From an uncultured Eubacteriales bacterium (lineage in GTDB: Bacteria; Bacillota; Clostridia; Oscillospirales; CAG-272): a stretch of DNA of 27,103 nt. A program made the position numbers and the translations under genes. Location: contig URPL01000021.1 in NCBI GenBank assembly GCA_900549725.1, positions 1-27,103 on the forward strand, in the 5' to 3' direction. Shown here in pieces: positions 15,759-22,871 of the stretch. Numbering within the stretch: position 1 is the stretch's first letter; the number at the start of each line of letters is the position of its first letter. A model generated the notes under the pieces. It searched no databases and had not been told where the DNA came from. It was given only the letters and a program-made list of their open reading frames with translations.

Positions 15759-16609
15759 TTTTTGCCGTCTCCCGATTCCTGTTTTGTAATATAATGCAGC
15801 ATAGCGTCGATGAGTGCGCAGAATTTCTGCCCGTTTTCCTTTGCTGTATCCAGCACCTCCTGCTCGCTCAGGGCTTCCCCCGTGATTCCCGCAGCCATAT
15901 TGGAAACGGAGGAAACGCAGAATACGCGCATGCCGCAATGCGCCGCTTCAATCACCTCAGCGACCGTTGACATGCCGACGGCATCCGCCCCGAGCACACC
16001 GAGCGCGCGGATCTCCGCCGGCGTTTCATATTGCGGACCGGGCATGTAGGCATAAACGCCTTCGTGCAAAGTTATACCGAGCTGCGATGCGATGCGTTTT
16101 GCCTGCCGAATCCAGTCTTTATCATAAACGCTTTGCAAATCAAAAAAGCGCTGCCCGAGCGATTCCTCGTTTGCACCGCGCAGAGGCGATTCGATCGCAA
16201 GCTTGATATGATCCCGCACCGCCATGAAATCCCCCGGGGCGAAGGCACGGTTGATGCCGCCCGCCGCGTTGGTGATCACAAGCTTATCGATTCCGAGCAA
16301 ATGAAAAACAACGATCGGAAACGAGGTCTGCCACATCTCCCACCCCTCATAATAGTGAAAGCGCCCGCTCATTAAAAGCACGGGAATGCCGTCGATCGTT
16401 CCGTACAGCAGCTCGCCTTTTTGATAGCTGACGGTTGAAAGCGGAAAATTCGGAATATTTGCATACGGAATCACAATAGTTTGCTCAAGCCGTGCGCAAA
16501 GCCCGTCCAGCCCCGAGCCGAGAATCACCGCCGCACGCGGCACTTGCGGAAGCTGCGCGCGTATATACTCGGCAGCCTCGCGGTATGTTTCGATTTGAGG
16601 ACGCTGCAT
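15755..16609 (-). CDS. punA: Purine nucleoside phosphorylase (trimeric, PNP-I type)
   Basis: Cleaves purine (deoxy)nucleosides with phosphate to free base and (deoxy)ribose-1-phosphate. The 284-aa length fits the trimeric class. Visible motifs are the phosphate loop LGSGLDGL (30-37), SGRFHYYEGW (81-90), TNAAGGIN (113-120), GPQYETPAEIR (191-201) with the base-binding Glu199, and VGMSTVAEV (211-219). Asn237 in SNMAAGI is in the place of the Asn that recognises 6-oxopurines (guanine and hypoxanthine). That fits the coupled deaminase gene, which would turn adenosine-type substrates into 6-oxo forms. The ATG ending at 16609 follows AAAGGAG; the longer frame to 16705 would run into hemZ. The gene is 20 bases downstream of hemZ. 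Confidence 0.94.
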   Translation of the reverse strand: MQRPQIETYREAAEYIRAQLPQVPRAAVILGSGLDGLCARLEQTIVIPYANIPNFPLSTVSYQKGELLYGTIDGIPVLLMSGRFHYYEGWEMWQTSFPIVVFHLLGIDKLVITNAAGGINRAFAPGDFMAVRDHIKLAIESPLRGANEESLGQRFFDLQSVYDKDWIRQAKRIASQLGITLHEGVYAYMPGPQYETPAEIRALGVLGADAVGMSTVAEVIEAAHCGMRVFCVSSVSNMAAGITGEALSEQEVLDTAKENGQKFCALIDAMLHYITKQESGDGKK

Positions 16610-16629
16610 ATTGCATTCTCCTTTGTTTT

Positions 16630-18093
16630 TTATTTGGGTTCCTCGGCAAAGAAAGCGCGAATTTTTGCCGTGTTTTCCGCGCTCATTGCGCTTTTGTTTT
16701 CGCAAAGGTATTCATAGGGGTATTTTGCGGAAAAAATACGCAGTATTTTTGAGGGATCGTTCCCGACAAGCCTGGTCACGGCGCCTGCGCCGCAGCCGAA
16801 CACGCTGTGAAATTCCTCCATCATGTAGACATTATAAAGGCTTTGCGTACCGGGCTTTGCATATCCGACATTTTCGAGATTTCCGACCGTGTTTTTCTGC
16901 CGATAAAGATAATACGGCGCATATCCGTGCTCCGCGGCGCGCGCCCTCGCATATTCCACCATTTCGCCGACTCTGCCCGCACTGCGGGAAAAATGAGACT
17001 GCTCCGTGTGGCGCAGATCCGCCGCCCGCTTGACGCAAAAAGTATGTACCGTGAAGTTTTCGGGTGCGAGGCGCATGATTTCGTCGACACTGCGAAAAAA
17101 GCTTTCGGCGCTCTCGCCCGGCAGCCCCGCAATCAGATCGGTATTGATGATCGGAATGCCGCTTTTGCGCGCCGCTTCATAAGCGGAATAGAATTGCTCG
17201 ACCGTGTGGCGGCGGCCGACAGAGCGTAAAATTTCATCATTCAGCGTTTGCGGATTGATGCTGATACGGCAAACGCCGTGCTCTTTTGCTATGGCAAGCT
17301 TTTCCGCGGTGATCGTGTCCGGGCGGCCCGCCTCCAATGTAAATTCCCGTAAAGCGCCGACATCCGCATTTTCACAGACCGTGTCCAGCAGCCGTTTGAG
17401 CTGCGCCTCGTTCAATGTCGTCGGGGTTCCGCCGCCGATATATACGGTGGTAAGCGAAAGGCCGAGCGAGCGGATAAGCGCCGTCGTTTGTCGGATTTCA
17501 TCGCAAAGCTTATCAAGATATGCCGGAATCTGCCGCAAAAGCCCTTCCGTTGCAAACGAGACAAAGGAACAATAGCTGCAGCGGCTGGGGCAAAACGGAA
17601 CGGAAAGATACAGCGAGCAGCTGTTTTTCGGCATGCTTTGCAAAACCGTTTGTTCAAAGGAGGCAACCTCGCAAACAAGCTTTGCTTTTTCCGGGCGCAC
17701 AAGATATTCTTTGCAAAACATCTGCCGTGTCTGCTCCGGCGTTTTTCCCTGCGCCAAAGCGCGCAGTGCAAGCTTGCCCGGACGCACGCCTGTCAAAATA
17801 CCGTAGGCAGGACGCTCCGCAAAAAGCTGCTCCGAAGCCTGCATAAATGCATAGCCGACGCAAAGCTTTTCGGCGGAAAAAGCCCCCTGCCCCGTTTGCT
17901 GCCTGCTTTGCACCCGCACGGTGCGCACGCCGTCGTCAACACTCAGAACGGCATGGCAAACGCCGCTCTCTTCGGAAACGGAAAGGCAGACATGCGGCAA
18001 TGCGGCATCGTGAAAATTTTCACCGGGGAACAAAAGCATGCAAAGCATCTGCACATAATAGGCATTTTCCGCGCCGTGTAATTCAAGCTGCAT
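16630..18093 (-). CDS. hemZ: HemZ-type radical SAM coproporphyrinogen dehydrogenase-like protein
   Basis: A 487-aa radical SAM enzyme of the HemN/HemZ family. The N-terminal 155 residues, with GILTGVRPGKL (98-108), are typical of HemZ and absent from HemN and HemW. The SAM cluster motif is C168-x3-C172-x2-C175 in VPFCPSRCSYCSF, followed by the glycine motif YIGGGTPTTL (about 218-227). HemZ is annotated as oxygen-independent coproporphyrinogen III oxidase, but its activity is less firmly established than HemN's and many HemZ-bearing Clostridia lack a full heme pathway; the function is therefore an open point. I choose the ATG ending at 18093, nine bases after AAGGGGG; an ATG three codons upstream abuts that ribosome site directly. 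It is the first gene of the operon. Confidence 0.9.
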   Translation of the reverse strand: MQLELHGAENAYYVQMLCMLLFPGENFHDAALPHVCLSVSEESGVCHAVLSVDDGVRTVRVQSRQQTGQGAFSAEKLCVGYAFMQASEQLFAERPAYGILTGVRPGKLALRALAQGKTPEQTRQMFCKEYLVRPEKAKLVCEVASFEQTVLQSMPKNSCSLYLSVPFCPSRCSYCSFVSFATEGLLRQIPAYLDKLCDEIRQTTALIRSLGLSLTTVYIGGGTPTTLNEAQLKRLLDTVCENADVGALREFTLEAGRPDTITAEKLAIAKEHGVCRISINPQTLNDEILRSVGRRHTVEQFYSAYEAARKSGIPIINTDLIAGLPGESAESFFRSVDEIMRLAPENFTVHTFCVKRAADLRHTEQSHFSRSAGRVGEMVEYARARAAEHGYAPYYLYRQKNTVGNLENVGYAKPGTQSLYNVYMMEEFHSVFGCGAGAVTRLVGNDPSKILRIFSAKYPYEYLCENKSAMSAENTAKIRAFFAEEPK

Positions 18094-18118
18094 GATATCC
18101 ATCCCCCTTAACTTTATT

Positions 18119-18147
18119 ATTATACCACGCCGCAAAGCGCTTGAAAA
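18119..18147 (-). promoter_or_regulatory. Extended -10 promoter of the hemZ operon
   Basis: On the minus strand the -10 TATAAT (18124-18119) is preceded by TGG, making an extended -10. A weak -35 TTTTCA (18147-18142) lies 17 bases away. The predicted leader to the start codon is only about 20 bases. Confidence 0.7.
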
Positions 18148-18202
18148 GCCTTTTTCGTGTTTTTTTACATTTACGCAATTCCACACCATCCTCCGCTTTT
18201 GA

Positions 18203-18231
18203 TTGCAAAGGCGAAAAATATATGGTATACT
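18203..18231 (+). promoter_or_regulatory. Extended -10 promoter of the GNAT gene
   Basis: The -10 TATACT (18226-18231) is preceded by TGG, and a partial -35 TTGCAA (18203-18208) lies 17 bases upstream. It is divergent from the hemZ promoter, with about 55 bases between the two -35 boxes. Confidence 0.7.
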
Positions 18232-18262
18232 GAGAGAAAACAGAAAGGTATAAACTATAAAA

Positions 18263-18820
18263 ATGAAACTCGGAAACATCAGCAGCCCGGCGGAATATCG
18301 TGCCTGTTTTCGGTTATACCGCGCGGCCTTCCCGCGGGCAGAGCGCAAGCCGGTTTTGCAGCTTTTGCATGCGCGGCGCCGCGGTAAGGCGGAGCTGCTC
18401 GGTATTTTTGACGATGCAAATATACTGTGCGGCATTGCAATTTTGCTGAAAAACGATACGCATGCCCTTTTGGACTATTTTGCGGTGATGCCGAAAAGCA
18501 GAGGCGAAGGGATCGGCTCCCGGGCGCTTGCCCTTTTGCGGGACCATTGCGGTGAAAGACGCTTCTTGCTTGAAATTGAGCAATGCGATATCCCCTGCGA
18601 AAACAAGGAACAGCGCCTGCGCCGACGGCGCTTTTATCTTAGAAACGGAATACAGCCGAGCGGGATACTTGTTTTGCAAAACGGCGTGCACCTTGAGGTG
18701 CTTTGCTGCGGCGGGGACACCTCCTTTGCGCAATATCATACCCTGATCCGGGAAGGATACGGGCAGCGCGTTGCCGCAAAAACCACCCTGCTTTCCGAAA
18801 ACAGCGGAAGCGCACGGTAG
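18263..18820 (+). CDS. GNAT-family N-acetyltransferase
   Basis: A 185-aa protein with the GNAT fold, which moves an acetyl group from acetyl-CoA to an amine or protein N-terminus. The acetyl-CoA loop is seen in motif A: LLDYFAVMPKSRGEGIGSRALALL (positions about 69-92), with R-G-E-G-I-G as the Q/RxxGxG/A turn. LLEIEQ (about 102) and RRFYLRNGI (about 121-129) follow as motif B. The substrate cannot be inferred. The ribosome site AGAAAGG is about 14 bases from the ATG, longer than ideal, so initiation may be weak. It stands just before the ECF sigma factor gene (52-base gap) on the same strand and may be partly cotranscribed with it. Confidence 0.85.
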   Translation: MKLGNISSPAEYRACFRLYRAAFPRAERKPVLQLLHARRRGKAELLGIFDDANILCGIAILLKNDTHALLDYFAVMPKSRGEGIGSRALALLRDHCGERRFLLEIEQCDIPCENKEQRLRRRRFYLRNGIQPSGILVLQNGVHLEVLCCGGDTSFAQYHTLIREGYGQRVAAKTTLLSENSGSAR

Positions 18821-18845
18821 GAATTTTTCCTTCTCATTCGTCTAA
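18820..18845 (+). promoter_or_regulatory. Putative ECF-type autoregulatory promoter
   Basis: GGAATTT (18820-18826) and CGTCTAA (18839-18845) resemble the -35 GGAAC/TGAAAC and -10 CGTCTA/TCTAA boxes of ECF sigma promoters, in the gap just before an ECF sigma gene. The spacing is slightly short. No SigA-type promoter is visible here. Confidence 0.5.
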
Positions 18846-18872
18846 CCGATCGGGAGAAAAAACGGAGGATGT

Positions 18873-19421
18873 ATGGAAAATGATCTGATTCTGTTTCGGC
18901 GCTTTTGCGCAGGCGAGGAAGCGGCATTTGATTGTCTTGTTGAAAAATACCGCCTCCCTCTGACACGTTTTGTCAATCGCTATGTTGCCGATGAGGCAGT
19001 TGCGGAGGAGATTGCAATTGATGCGTTTTTCAGTCTCACGGTCCACAGGCATCATTTCCGCGCTGAAAGTGCCGTAAAAACCTATTTATTCACCATCGGG
19101 CGCAACCGTGCCGTGGATTTTCTGCGGCACGAATATCATTTCGGCAAAGCCGCTCTTGAGGATGTGCCGCCGCAGACCGCAAACACGGGAGATCCGACCT
19201 TTGAAGTAGCATATGCAAACGAGCGGGAGCGCACTTTGCACAAAGCGATCAACGCGCTGCCGCCGGATATGCAGGCGGCGATATCGCTCTGCTATTTTGA
19301 GGGGCAAAGCTATGCGCAAGCGGCAAAAATTATGAAAAAAAGCACAAAGCAACTCGATAATCTGCTCACACGCGCCAAGAAAAAGCTGCGCGAAGCGCTC
19401 GGAGAGGAGGCAGCGTTTTGA
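18873..19421 (+). CDS. ECF-type RNA polymerase sigma factor
   Basis: A 182-aa group IV sigma factor. Region 2 spans about residues 10-88: AAFDCLVEKYRLPLTRFV, the core-binding EEIAIDAFF (45-53), and the -10 recognition part TYLFTIGRNRAVDFLRH (70-86). Region 4 (about 117-175) has ALPPDMQAAISLCYFEG followed by a helix-turn-helix SYAQAAKIMKKSTKQLDNLL. There is no region 1 or 3, as expected. The start follows GGAGG at 18863-18867. Its stop codon overlaps the TTG start of the next gene, a membrane protein likely to hold it inactive until a signal comes. A possible autoregulatory promoter lies at 18820-18845. The signal and regulon are unknown. Confidence 0.93.
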   Translation: MENDLILFRRFCAGEEAAFDCLVEKYRLPLTRFVNRYVADEAVAEEIAIDAFFSLTVHRHHFRAESAVKTYLFTIGRNRAVDFLRHEYHFGKAALEDVPPQTANTGDPTFEVAYANERERTLHKAINALPPDMQAAISLCYFEGQSYAQAAKIMKKSTKQLDNLLTRAKKKLREALGEEAAF

Positions 19422-19951
19422 AAACAAATGAAGAATTCAAAGCCGCCGTTTTTGCAAAGCGGGAGGCTTATCGCAAAAAAAGACGGAAAATGCTGCTCGA
19501 AATCGCCGGCGGCTGCTGCGCATTTTTGATCATTTTCGGCGGTATTACCGCTCTTTTGCGCAATGCAGGAACAAAAAGTGCGCGTGACGACGGGGAAAAA
19601 GGGATCCCCGGCGATGCGCAGCAAATGGAACAGGAATGGGAAAACGGCGGGGTGCAAACGAAAAAAGAGCGCTGTGCCGCGCTTTACGAAATGCTCAGGC
19701 TCCGCCTTACGGAAGAGGGCGCGGGGGGCGAAACAGCCGTTTGCTCCGCCGTCCTCCAAAACAAGGACACCGGGGAGCAGCTGAGCTGTACCGACCCCGA
19801 AAAAATTTGCTCGGCGCTCTTTCTCGGGCGGACATATTGCGCCGCGAACGAAAAAGAGGGCGTATGTACGCTCACGGTGCGGCTCGCGGACGGCACAGAG
19901 GAAAGCTTTCCTCTGACAGAGTGGGATGCGCTGCGGCTTGCCCTTTCCTGA
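19418..19951 (+). CDS. Putative membrane-bound anti-sigma factor
   Basis: A 177-aa single-pass membrane protein. The N-terminal cytoplasmic part (1-25) is short and very basic (AKREAYRKKRRK), the helix is about 26-48, and the remaining 129 residues are predicted outside, with an acidic C-terminal domain containing four cysteines (about residues 108-145). I see no zinc-binding anti-sigma (ZAS) His-x3-Cys-x2-Cys motif. The anti-sigma role rests on the position alone: the TTG start (19418) overlaps the sigma factor stop as TTGA, and GGAGG seven bases upstream supports this start. Nearby ATGs are out of frame. Alternatives are a signal sensor or a stress protein of the sigma regulon. Confidence 0.72.
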   Translation: MKTNEEFKAAVFAKREAYRKKRRKMLLEIAGGCCAFLIIFGGITALLRNAGTKSARDDGEKGIPGDAQQMEQEWENGGVQTKKERCAALYEMLRLRLTEEGAGGETAVCSAVLQNKDTGEQLSCTDPEKICSALFLGRTYCAANEKEGVCTLTVRLADGTEESFPLTEWDALRLALS

Positions 19952-19964
19952 AAAAAATAAGAAG

Positions 19965-19995
19965 ATCGCCGACGCATCCCGTCGGCGATTTTTCG
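19965..19995 (+). terminator. Intrinsic terminator after the sigma/anti-sigma pair
   Basis: A perfect 10-bp stem, ATCGCCGACG (19965-19974) with CGTCGGCGAT (19980-19989), is followed by TTTT. It directly abuts the -35 box of the next promoter. Confidence 0.92.
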
Positions 19996-20024
19996 TTGAC
20001 AAAGCGCTTGCGATTCGGTATAAT
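19996..20024 (+). promoter_or_regulatory. Consensus SigA promoter of the NSS transporter gene
   Basis: A perfect TTGACA (19996-20001) and a perfect TATAAT (20019-20024) are separated by 17 bases. Transcription should start near 20031, about 28 bases before the ATG. Confidence 0.92.
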
Positions 20025-20058
20025 AAATCCGCTTGAATCAATATAAGGAAGTTATACA

Positions 20059-21417
20059 ATGGAGAGAGAGTCCTTCAAATCACGCCTCGGCTTTTTGCTC
20101 GTCAGCGCGGGCTGCGCCATCGGCATCGGCAATGTGTGGCGGTTTCCCTTTGTCGTGGGGCAAAACGGCGGTGGGTTTTTCGTTCTGATCTATCTGATCA
20201 TGCTTGTGATTATGGGGCTGCCCGTGCTTTCGATGGAACTGGCGGTCGGCAGAGCGAGCAGAAAAAGCGCTGTTTTGGCATATCGGGTGCTGGAAAAGCC
20301 GAAGGCAAAATGGCATATTCACGGCTGGTTTGCGCTCATCGGCTGTTTTGTGCTGATGATGTATTATACCACGGTCTCCGGCTGGATGCTCAACTACTTT
20401 TTTAAGTTTGCAAGCGGGACCTTTTCCCCTCAAATGAACACGGAGCAAAGCGCCGCCGTTTTCACCGATATGCTTGCAAATCCGCTCGAAATGGGCTTTT
20501 GGATGGCAGTAACGGTGCTTGGCGGGATCCTTGTCTGCAGTCTTGGGGTCCGCAAAGGGCTTGAGCGCGTCAGCAAATGGATGATGAGCGCGCTGTTTTT
20601 GCTGATTCTGATTCTCGCCGTGCACAGCTTCACCCTCAGCGGCGCAAAAGAGGGGCTTTCGTTTTACCTTGTTCCGAATCTTGAAAATGTCCGTGAGGTC
20701 GGCATCGGTAATGTAATCGCCTCTGCAATGAACCAGGCATTTTTCACCCTCAGCCTCGGCATTGCCGCCATGGAGATCTTCGGCAGCTATATGAGCCGCG
20801 AGCATACGCTGCTCGGCGAGGGAGCGCGCATTTGCATGCTTGACACCTTTGTCGCCGTTTCCGCCGGGCTGATCATTTTCCCCGCCTGCTTTTCCTACGG
20901 CGTTGAGGTAACCGCGGGGCCGAGCCTTATTTTCGTGACCCTGCCCAATGTGTTTTTGCATATGCCGGGCGGCAGAATCTGGGGCAGCCTGTTTTTCCTT
21001 TTTATGACCTTTGCTTCCTTTTCAACGGTCATCGCGGTTATTGAAAACATTTTATCCACCTGCATGGATACATTTCGCTGGAGCCGAAAGAAAGCCTCCG
21101 CTTTGTGCGGCGTGCTCATTTTTGCGCTCAGCATTCCCTGTGTGCTCGGCTACAATGTTTGGAGCGGCGTGCATCCGATCGGCGGGCGCGATATTTTGGA
21201 CAGCGAGGATTTTATCGTCAGCAATGTGCTGCTTCCCCTTGGCTCTTTGGTCTATCTGCTCTTCTGCGTCTCACGCTTTGGTTGGGGCTTTGAAAAATAT
21301 CAGGCAGAAGCAAATACGGGCAAAGGGCTGCGGGTGCACACCTGGATGAAATGGTATTTTCGTCTTGTTTTGCCGCTGCTCATTCTCGCTATCTTTTTCA
21401 TCGGTTTGTTTGCATAA
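20059..21417 (+). CDS. Sodium-dependent transporter, NSS (SNF) family
   Basis: A 452-aa polytopic membrane protein of the neurotransmitter:sodium symporter family, which in bacteria takes up amino acids or their derivatives with sodium ions. Helix 1 holds the unwound sodium/substrate site SAGCAIGIGNVWRFPF (residues 16-31), the clearest family signature, followed by GQNGGGFFVLIYL. About 11 helices are visible, including the helix 6 region with NQAFFTLSLGIAAMEIFGSY (about 223-242) and helix 8 with FLFMTFASFSTVIAVIEN. A ribosome site AAGGAAG precedes the ATG. The gene is monocistronic, between a consensus promoter and a bidirectional terminator. The substrate cannot be told from this sequence. 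Confidence 0.94.
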   Translation: MERESFKSRLGFLLVSAGCAIGIGNVWRFPFVVGQNGGGFFVLIYLIMLVIMGLPVLSMELAVGRASRKSAVLAYRVLEKPKAKWHIHGWFALIGCFVLMMYYTTVSGWMLNYFFKFASGTFSPQMNTEQSAAVFTDMLANPLEMGFWMAVTVLGGILVCSLGVRKGLERVSKWMMSALFLLILILAVHSFTLSGAKEGLSFYLVPNLENVREVGIGNVIASAMNQAFFTLSLGIAAMEIFGSYMSREHTLLGEGARICMLDTFVAVSAGLIIFPACFSYGVEVTAGPSLIFVTLPNVFLHMPGGRIWGSLFFLFMTFASFSTVIAVIENILSTCMDTFRWSRKKASALCGVLIFALSIPCVLGYNVWSGVHPIGGRDILDSEDFIVSNVLLPLGSLVYLLFCVSRFGWGFEKYQAEANTGKGLRVHTWMKWYFRLVLPLLILAIFFIGLFA

Positions 21418-21440
21418 CCGCTCATCGGTAAGCCGCAACA

Positions 21441-21470
21441 AAAAAGTCCGGCACATGCCGGGCTTTTTTT
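21441..21470. terminator. Bidirectional intrinsic terminator
   Basis: A stem of about 12 bp pairs AAAAAGTCCGGC (21441-21452) with GCCGGGCTTTTT (21457-21468), loop ACAT. Tracts of T on the right and A on the left make it suitable for both the NSS gene and the convergent lipoprotein gene. Confidence 0.9.
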
Positions 21471-21478
21471 GCAAAAAC

Positions 21479-22819
21479 TTATTCCTTTGTGATCGTGCGC
21501 GTCAGGGTGCAGTGCAGTGTATGCCCGTCAATTTCGTAGCTGACATCAAAAGAGAGCGTCTGTTGCAGCAGCGTGCCGTTTTCATCAATGCTGAGCGTCC
21601 CGCTGCGCTGCGCATATTGCTTCTCCGTCGCTTTTGCAAGATACCCTTCCATGTTGTCATACAGGGAGGTAATGTATTGCGAAAACACTTCGTCAATCAA
21701 GGATTCTGAGTAAACATAAGTATAAAGCGTATCGGTTTGCTCCTGCTTTTTTGCAATATCCTCAAGATATTCGCCGACCGGCGCCGCAGCATTGTAATAG
21801 GAGCGGGAATCCACGATCATATCGCTTGCGTCAACAGCGTCATGCTGATACACGGCTCCGTCATATGCCGCTTCGAGAATACCGTCTTGGTAATTTGCGG
21901 TATGATTCAGAATTTTCTCGGCTTCCCCCTGCCTGACTTCACGGCGGATAGCGTCATGAAAAGTAAACGCATTGCCGAGCACTTGCTGCCGATAGGTATG
22001 CGCATCCGAAACCTGCAGAGAAACCCCCGCATATGACAGCGAAAAGACTGCGTCATCCTGCAGCGAAAAATCCGCCCTGCGGGAGAGTTTGGTATACGCC
22101 GCGTTGATGCTCATCGCATCGGTCAGGTCGGCAACGCGCAGGTAGGCATCGGCATCGGAGGGGACCGTGATCGGCTCTGTGCCTTCCCGTGCCTGCCGCT
22201 GTGCCGTGAATTTTGCTTCAAAGCTTTTATTCTGCCCTAAGAAGCGATACTCCCCTTTCACGGCGACCCCCGCCTTTTCATCGTTTTCCGTTGTTCCTGC
22301 AATCTCAAGAGAGGAAAAAGCGGCGTCGGCGCCGATCCCGAGGCATTTTTTCAAATATTGCTCCATTTCTGCCGTTGCGCCGTCAAAGGCAAGCGCATTT
22401 TCGGCTTGCGTTTGGTTTTGATAAAGCGCGGGGTCACAAAGCGATAAAAACAGCAGATCTGCGCGGCGGGCAGCATACTCCTGTGCGGAAAGCTCGGCAC
22501 TGATTTTTGTCTCATCAAACCCTTTATAATAGTACACGCCCTGCGCATAGGTGTATTCTTCCTCCATGGGCAAGCCGTAATATGCTATCGTGCGCGCAAT
22601 ATGCTCCGCCCCTCCGCACACATTCAGCAGACTTTTATAGGAGGAAAACATTTCCCTTTCCCCCTCGTCATACAAAGTATAGGAAAGAGAGGTTTGCAGG
22701 GAAAAATCATCTCCCGCCAAAAGTCCCTCGTCCGCTTTTTCGGGCGCCGTTTGCTTGCAGGCAGGCAAAATCATGCAAAGCAAGAAAAGAAAAGCCGAAA
22801 AAAATGCTGTTTTTTTCAT
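21479..22819 (-). CDS. Large putative lipoprotein, unknown function
   Basis: A 446-aa exported lipoprotein that I do not recognise. The N-terminus MKKTAFFSAFLFLLCMILPAC is a lipoprotein signal with lipobox LPAC and lipidated Cys21. The mature part is acidic, rich in Ala, Tyr and Glu, and has many helix-like stretches with no metal or catalytic motif I can name. It seems to hold a repeated plan, with two segments containing TLYDEGEREMF/TLYTYVYSESL and TFHDAIRREV, but this is weak. The C-terminus (GTLSIDENGTLLQQTLSFDVSYEIDG) looks like beta strands. The ATG ending at 22819 follows GAGGG; the in-frame ATG at 22858 lacks a ribosome site. It is 52 bases downstream of the DUF4317 gene and likely cotranscribed. 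Confidence 0.8.
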   Translation of the reverse strand: MKKTAFFSAFLFLLCMILPACKQTAPEKADEGLLAGDDFSLQTSLSYTLYDEGEREMFSSYKSLLNVCGGAEHIARTIAYYGLPMEEEYTYAQGVYYYKGFDETKISAELSAQEYAARRADLLFLSLCDPALYQNQTQAENALAFDGATAEMEQYLKKCLGIGADAAFSSLEIAGTTENDEKAGVAVKGEYRFLGQNKSFEAKFTAQRQAREGTEPITVPSDADAYLRVADLTDAMSINAAYTKLSRRADFSLQDDAVFSLSYAGVSLQVSDAHTYRQQVLGNAFTFHDAIRREVRQGEAEKILNHTANYQDGILEAAYDGAVYQHDAVDASDMIVDSRSYYNAAAPVGEYLEDIAKKQEQTDTLYTYVYSESLIDEVFSQYITSLYDNMEGYLAKATEKQYAQRSGTLSIDENGTLLQQTLSFDVSYEIDGHTLHCTLTRTITKE

Positions 22820-22871
22820 GGTATTCCCTCGTCTTTCGTTGTTGCGTCGTGTTTTCAAAGCGGCGGGCTAT

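Noticed and set aside
15759..15938. 60-residue extension of the amidohydrolase
   Set aside because: It lies inside the phosphorylase gene; the ATGA overlap start gives the normal family N-terminus.
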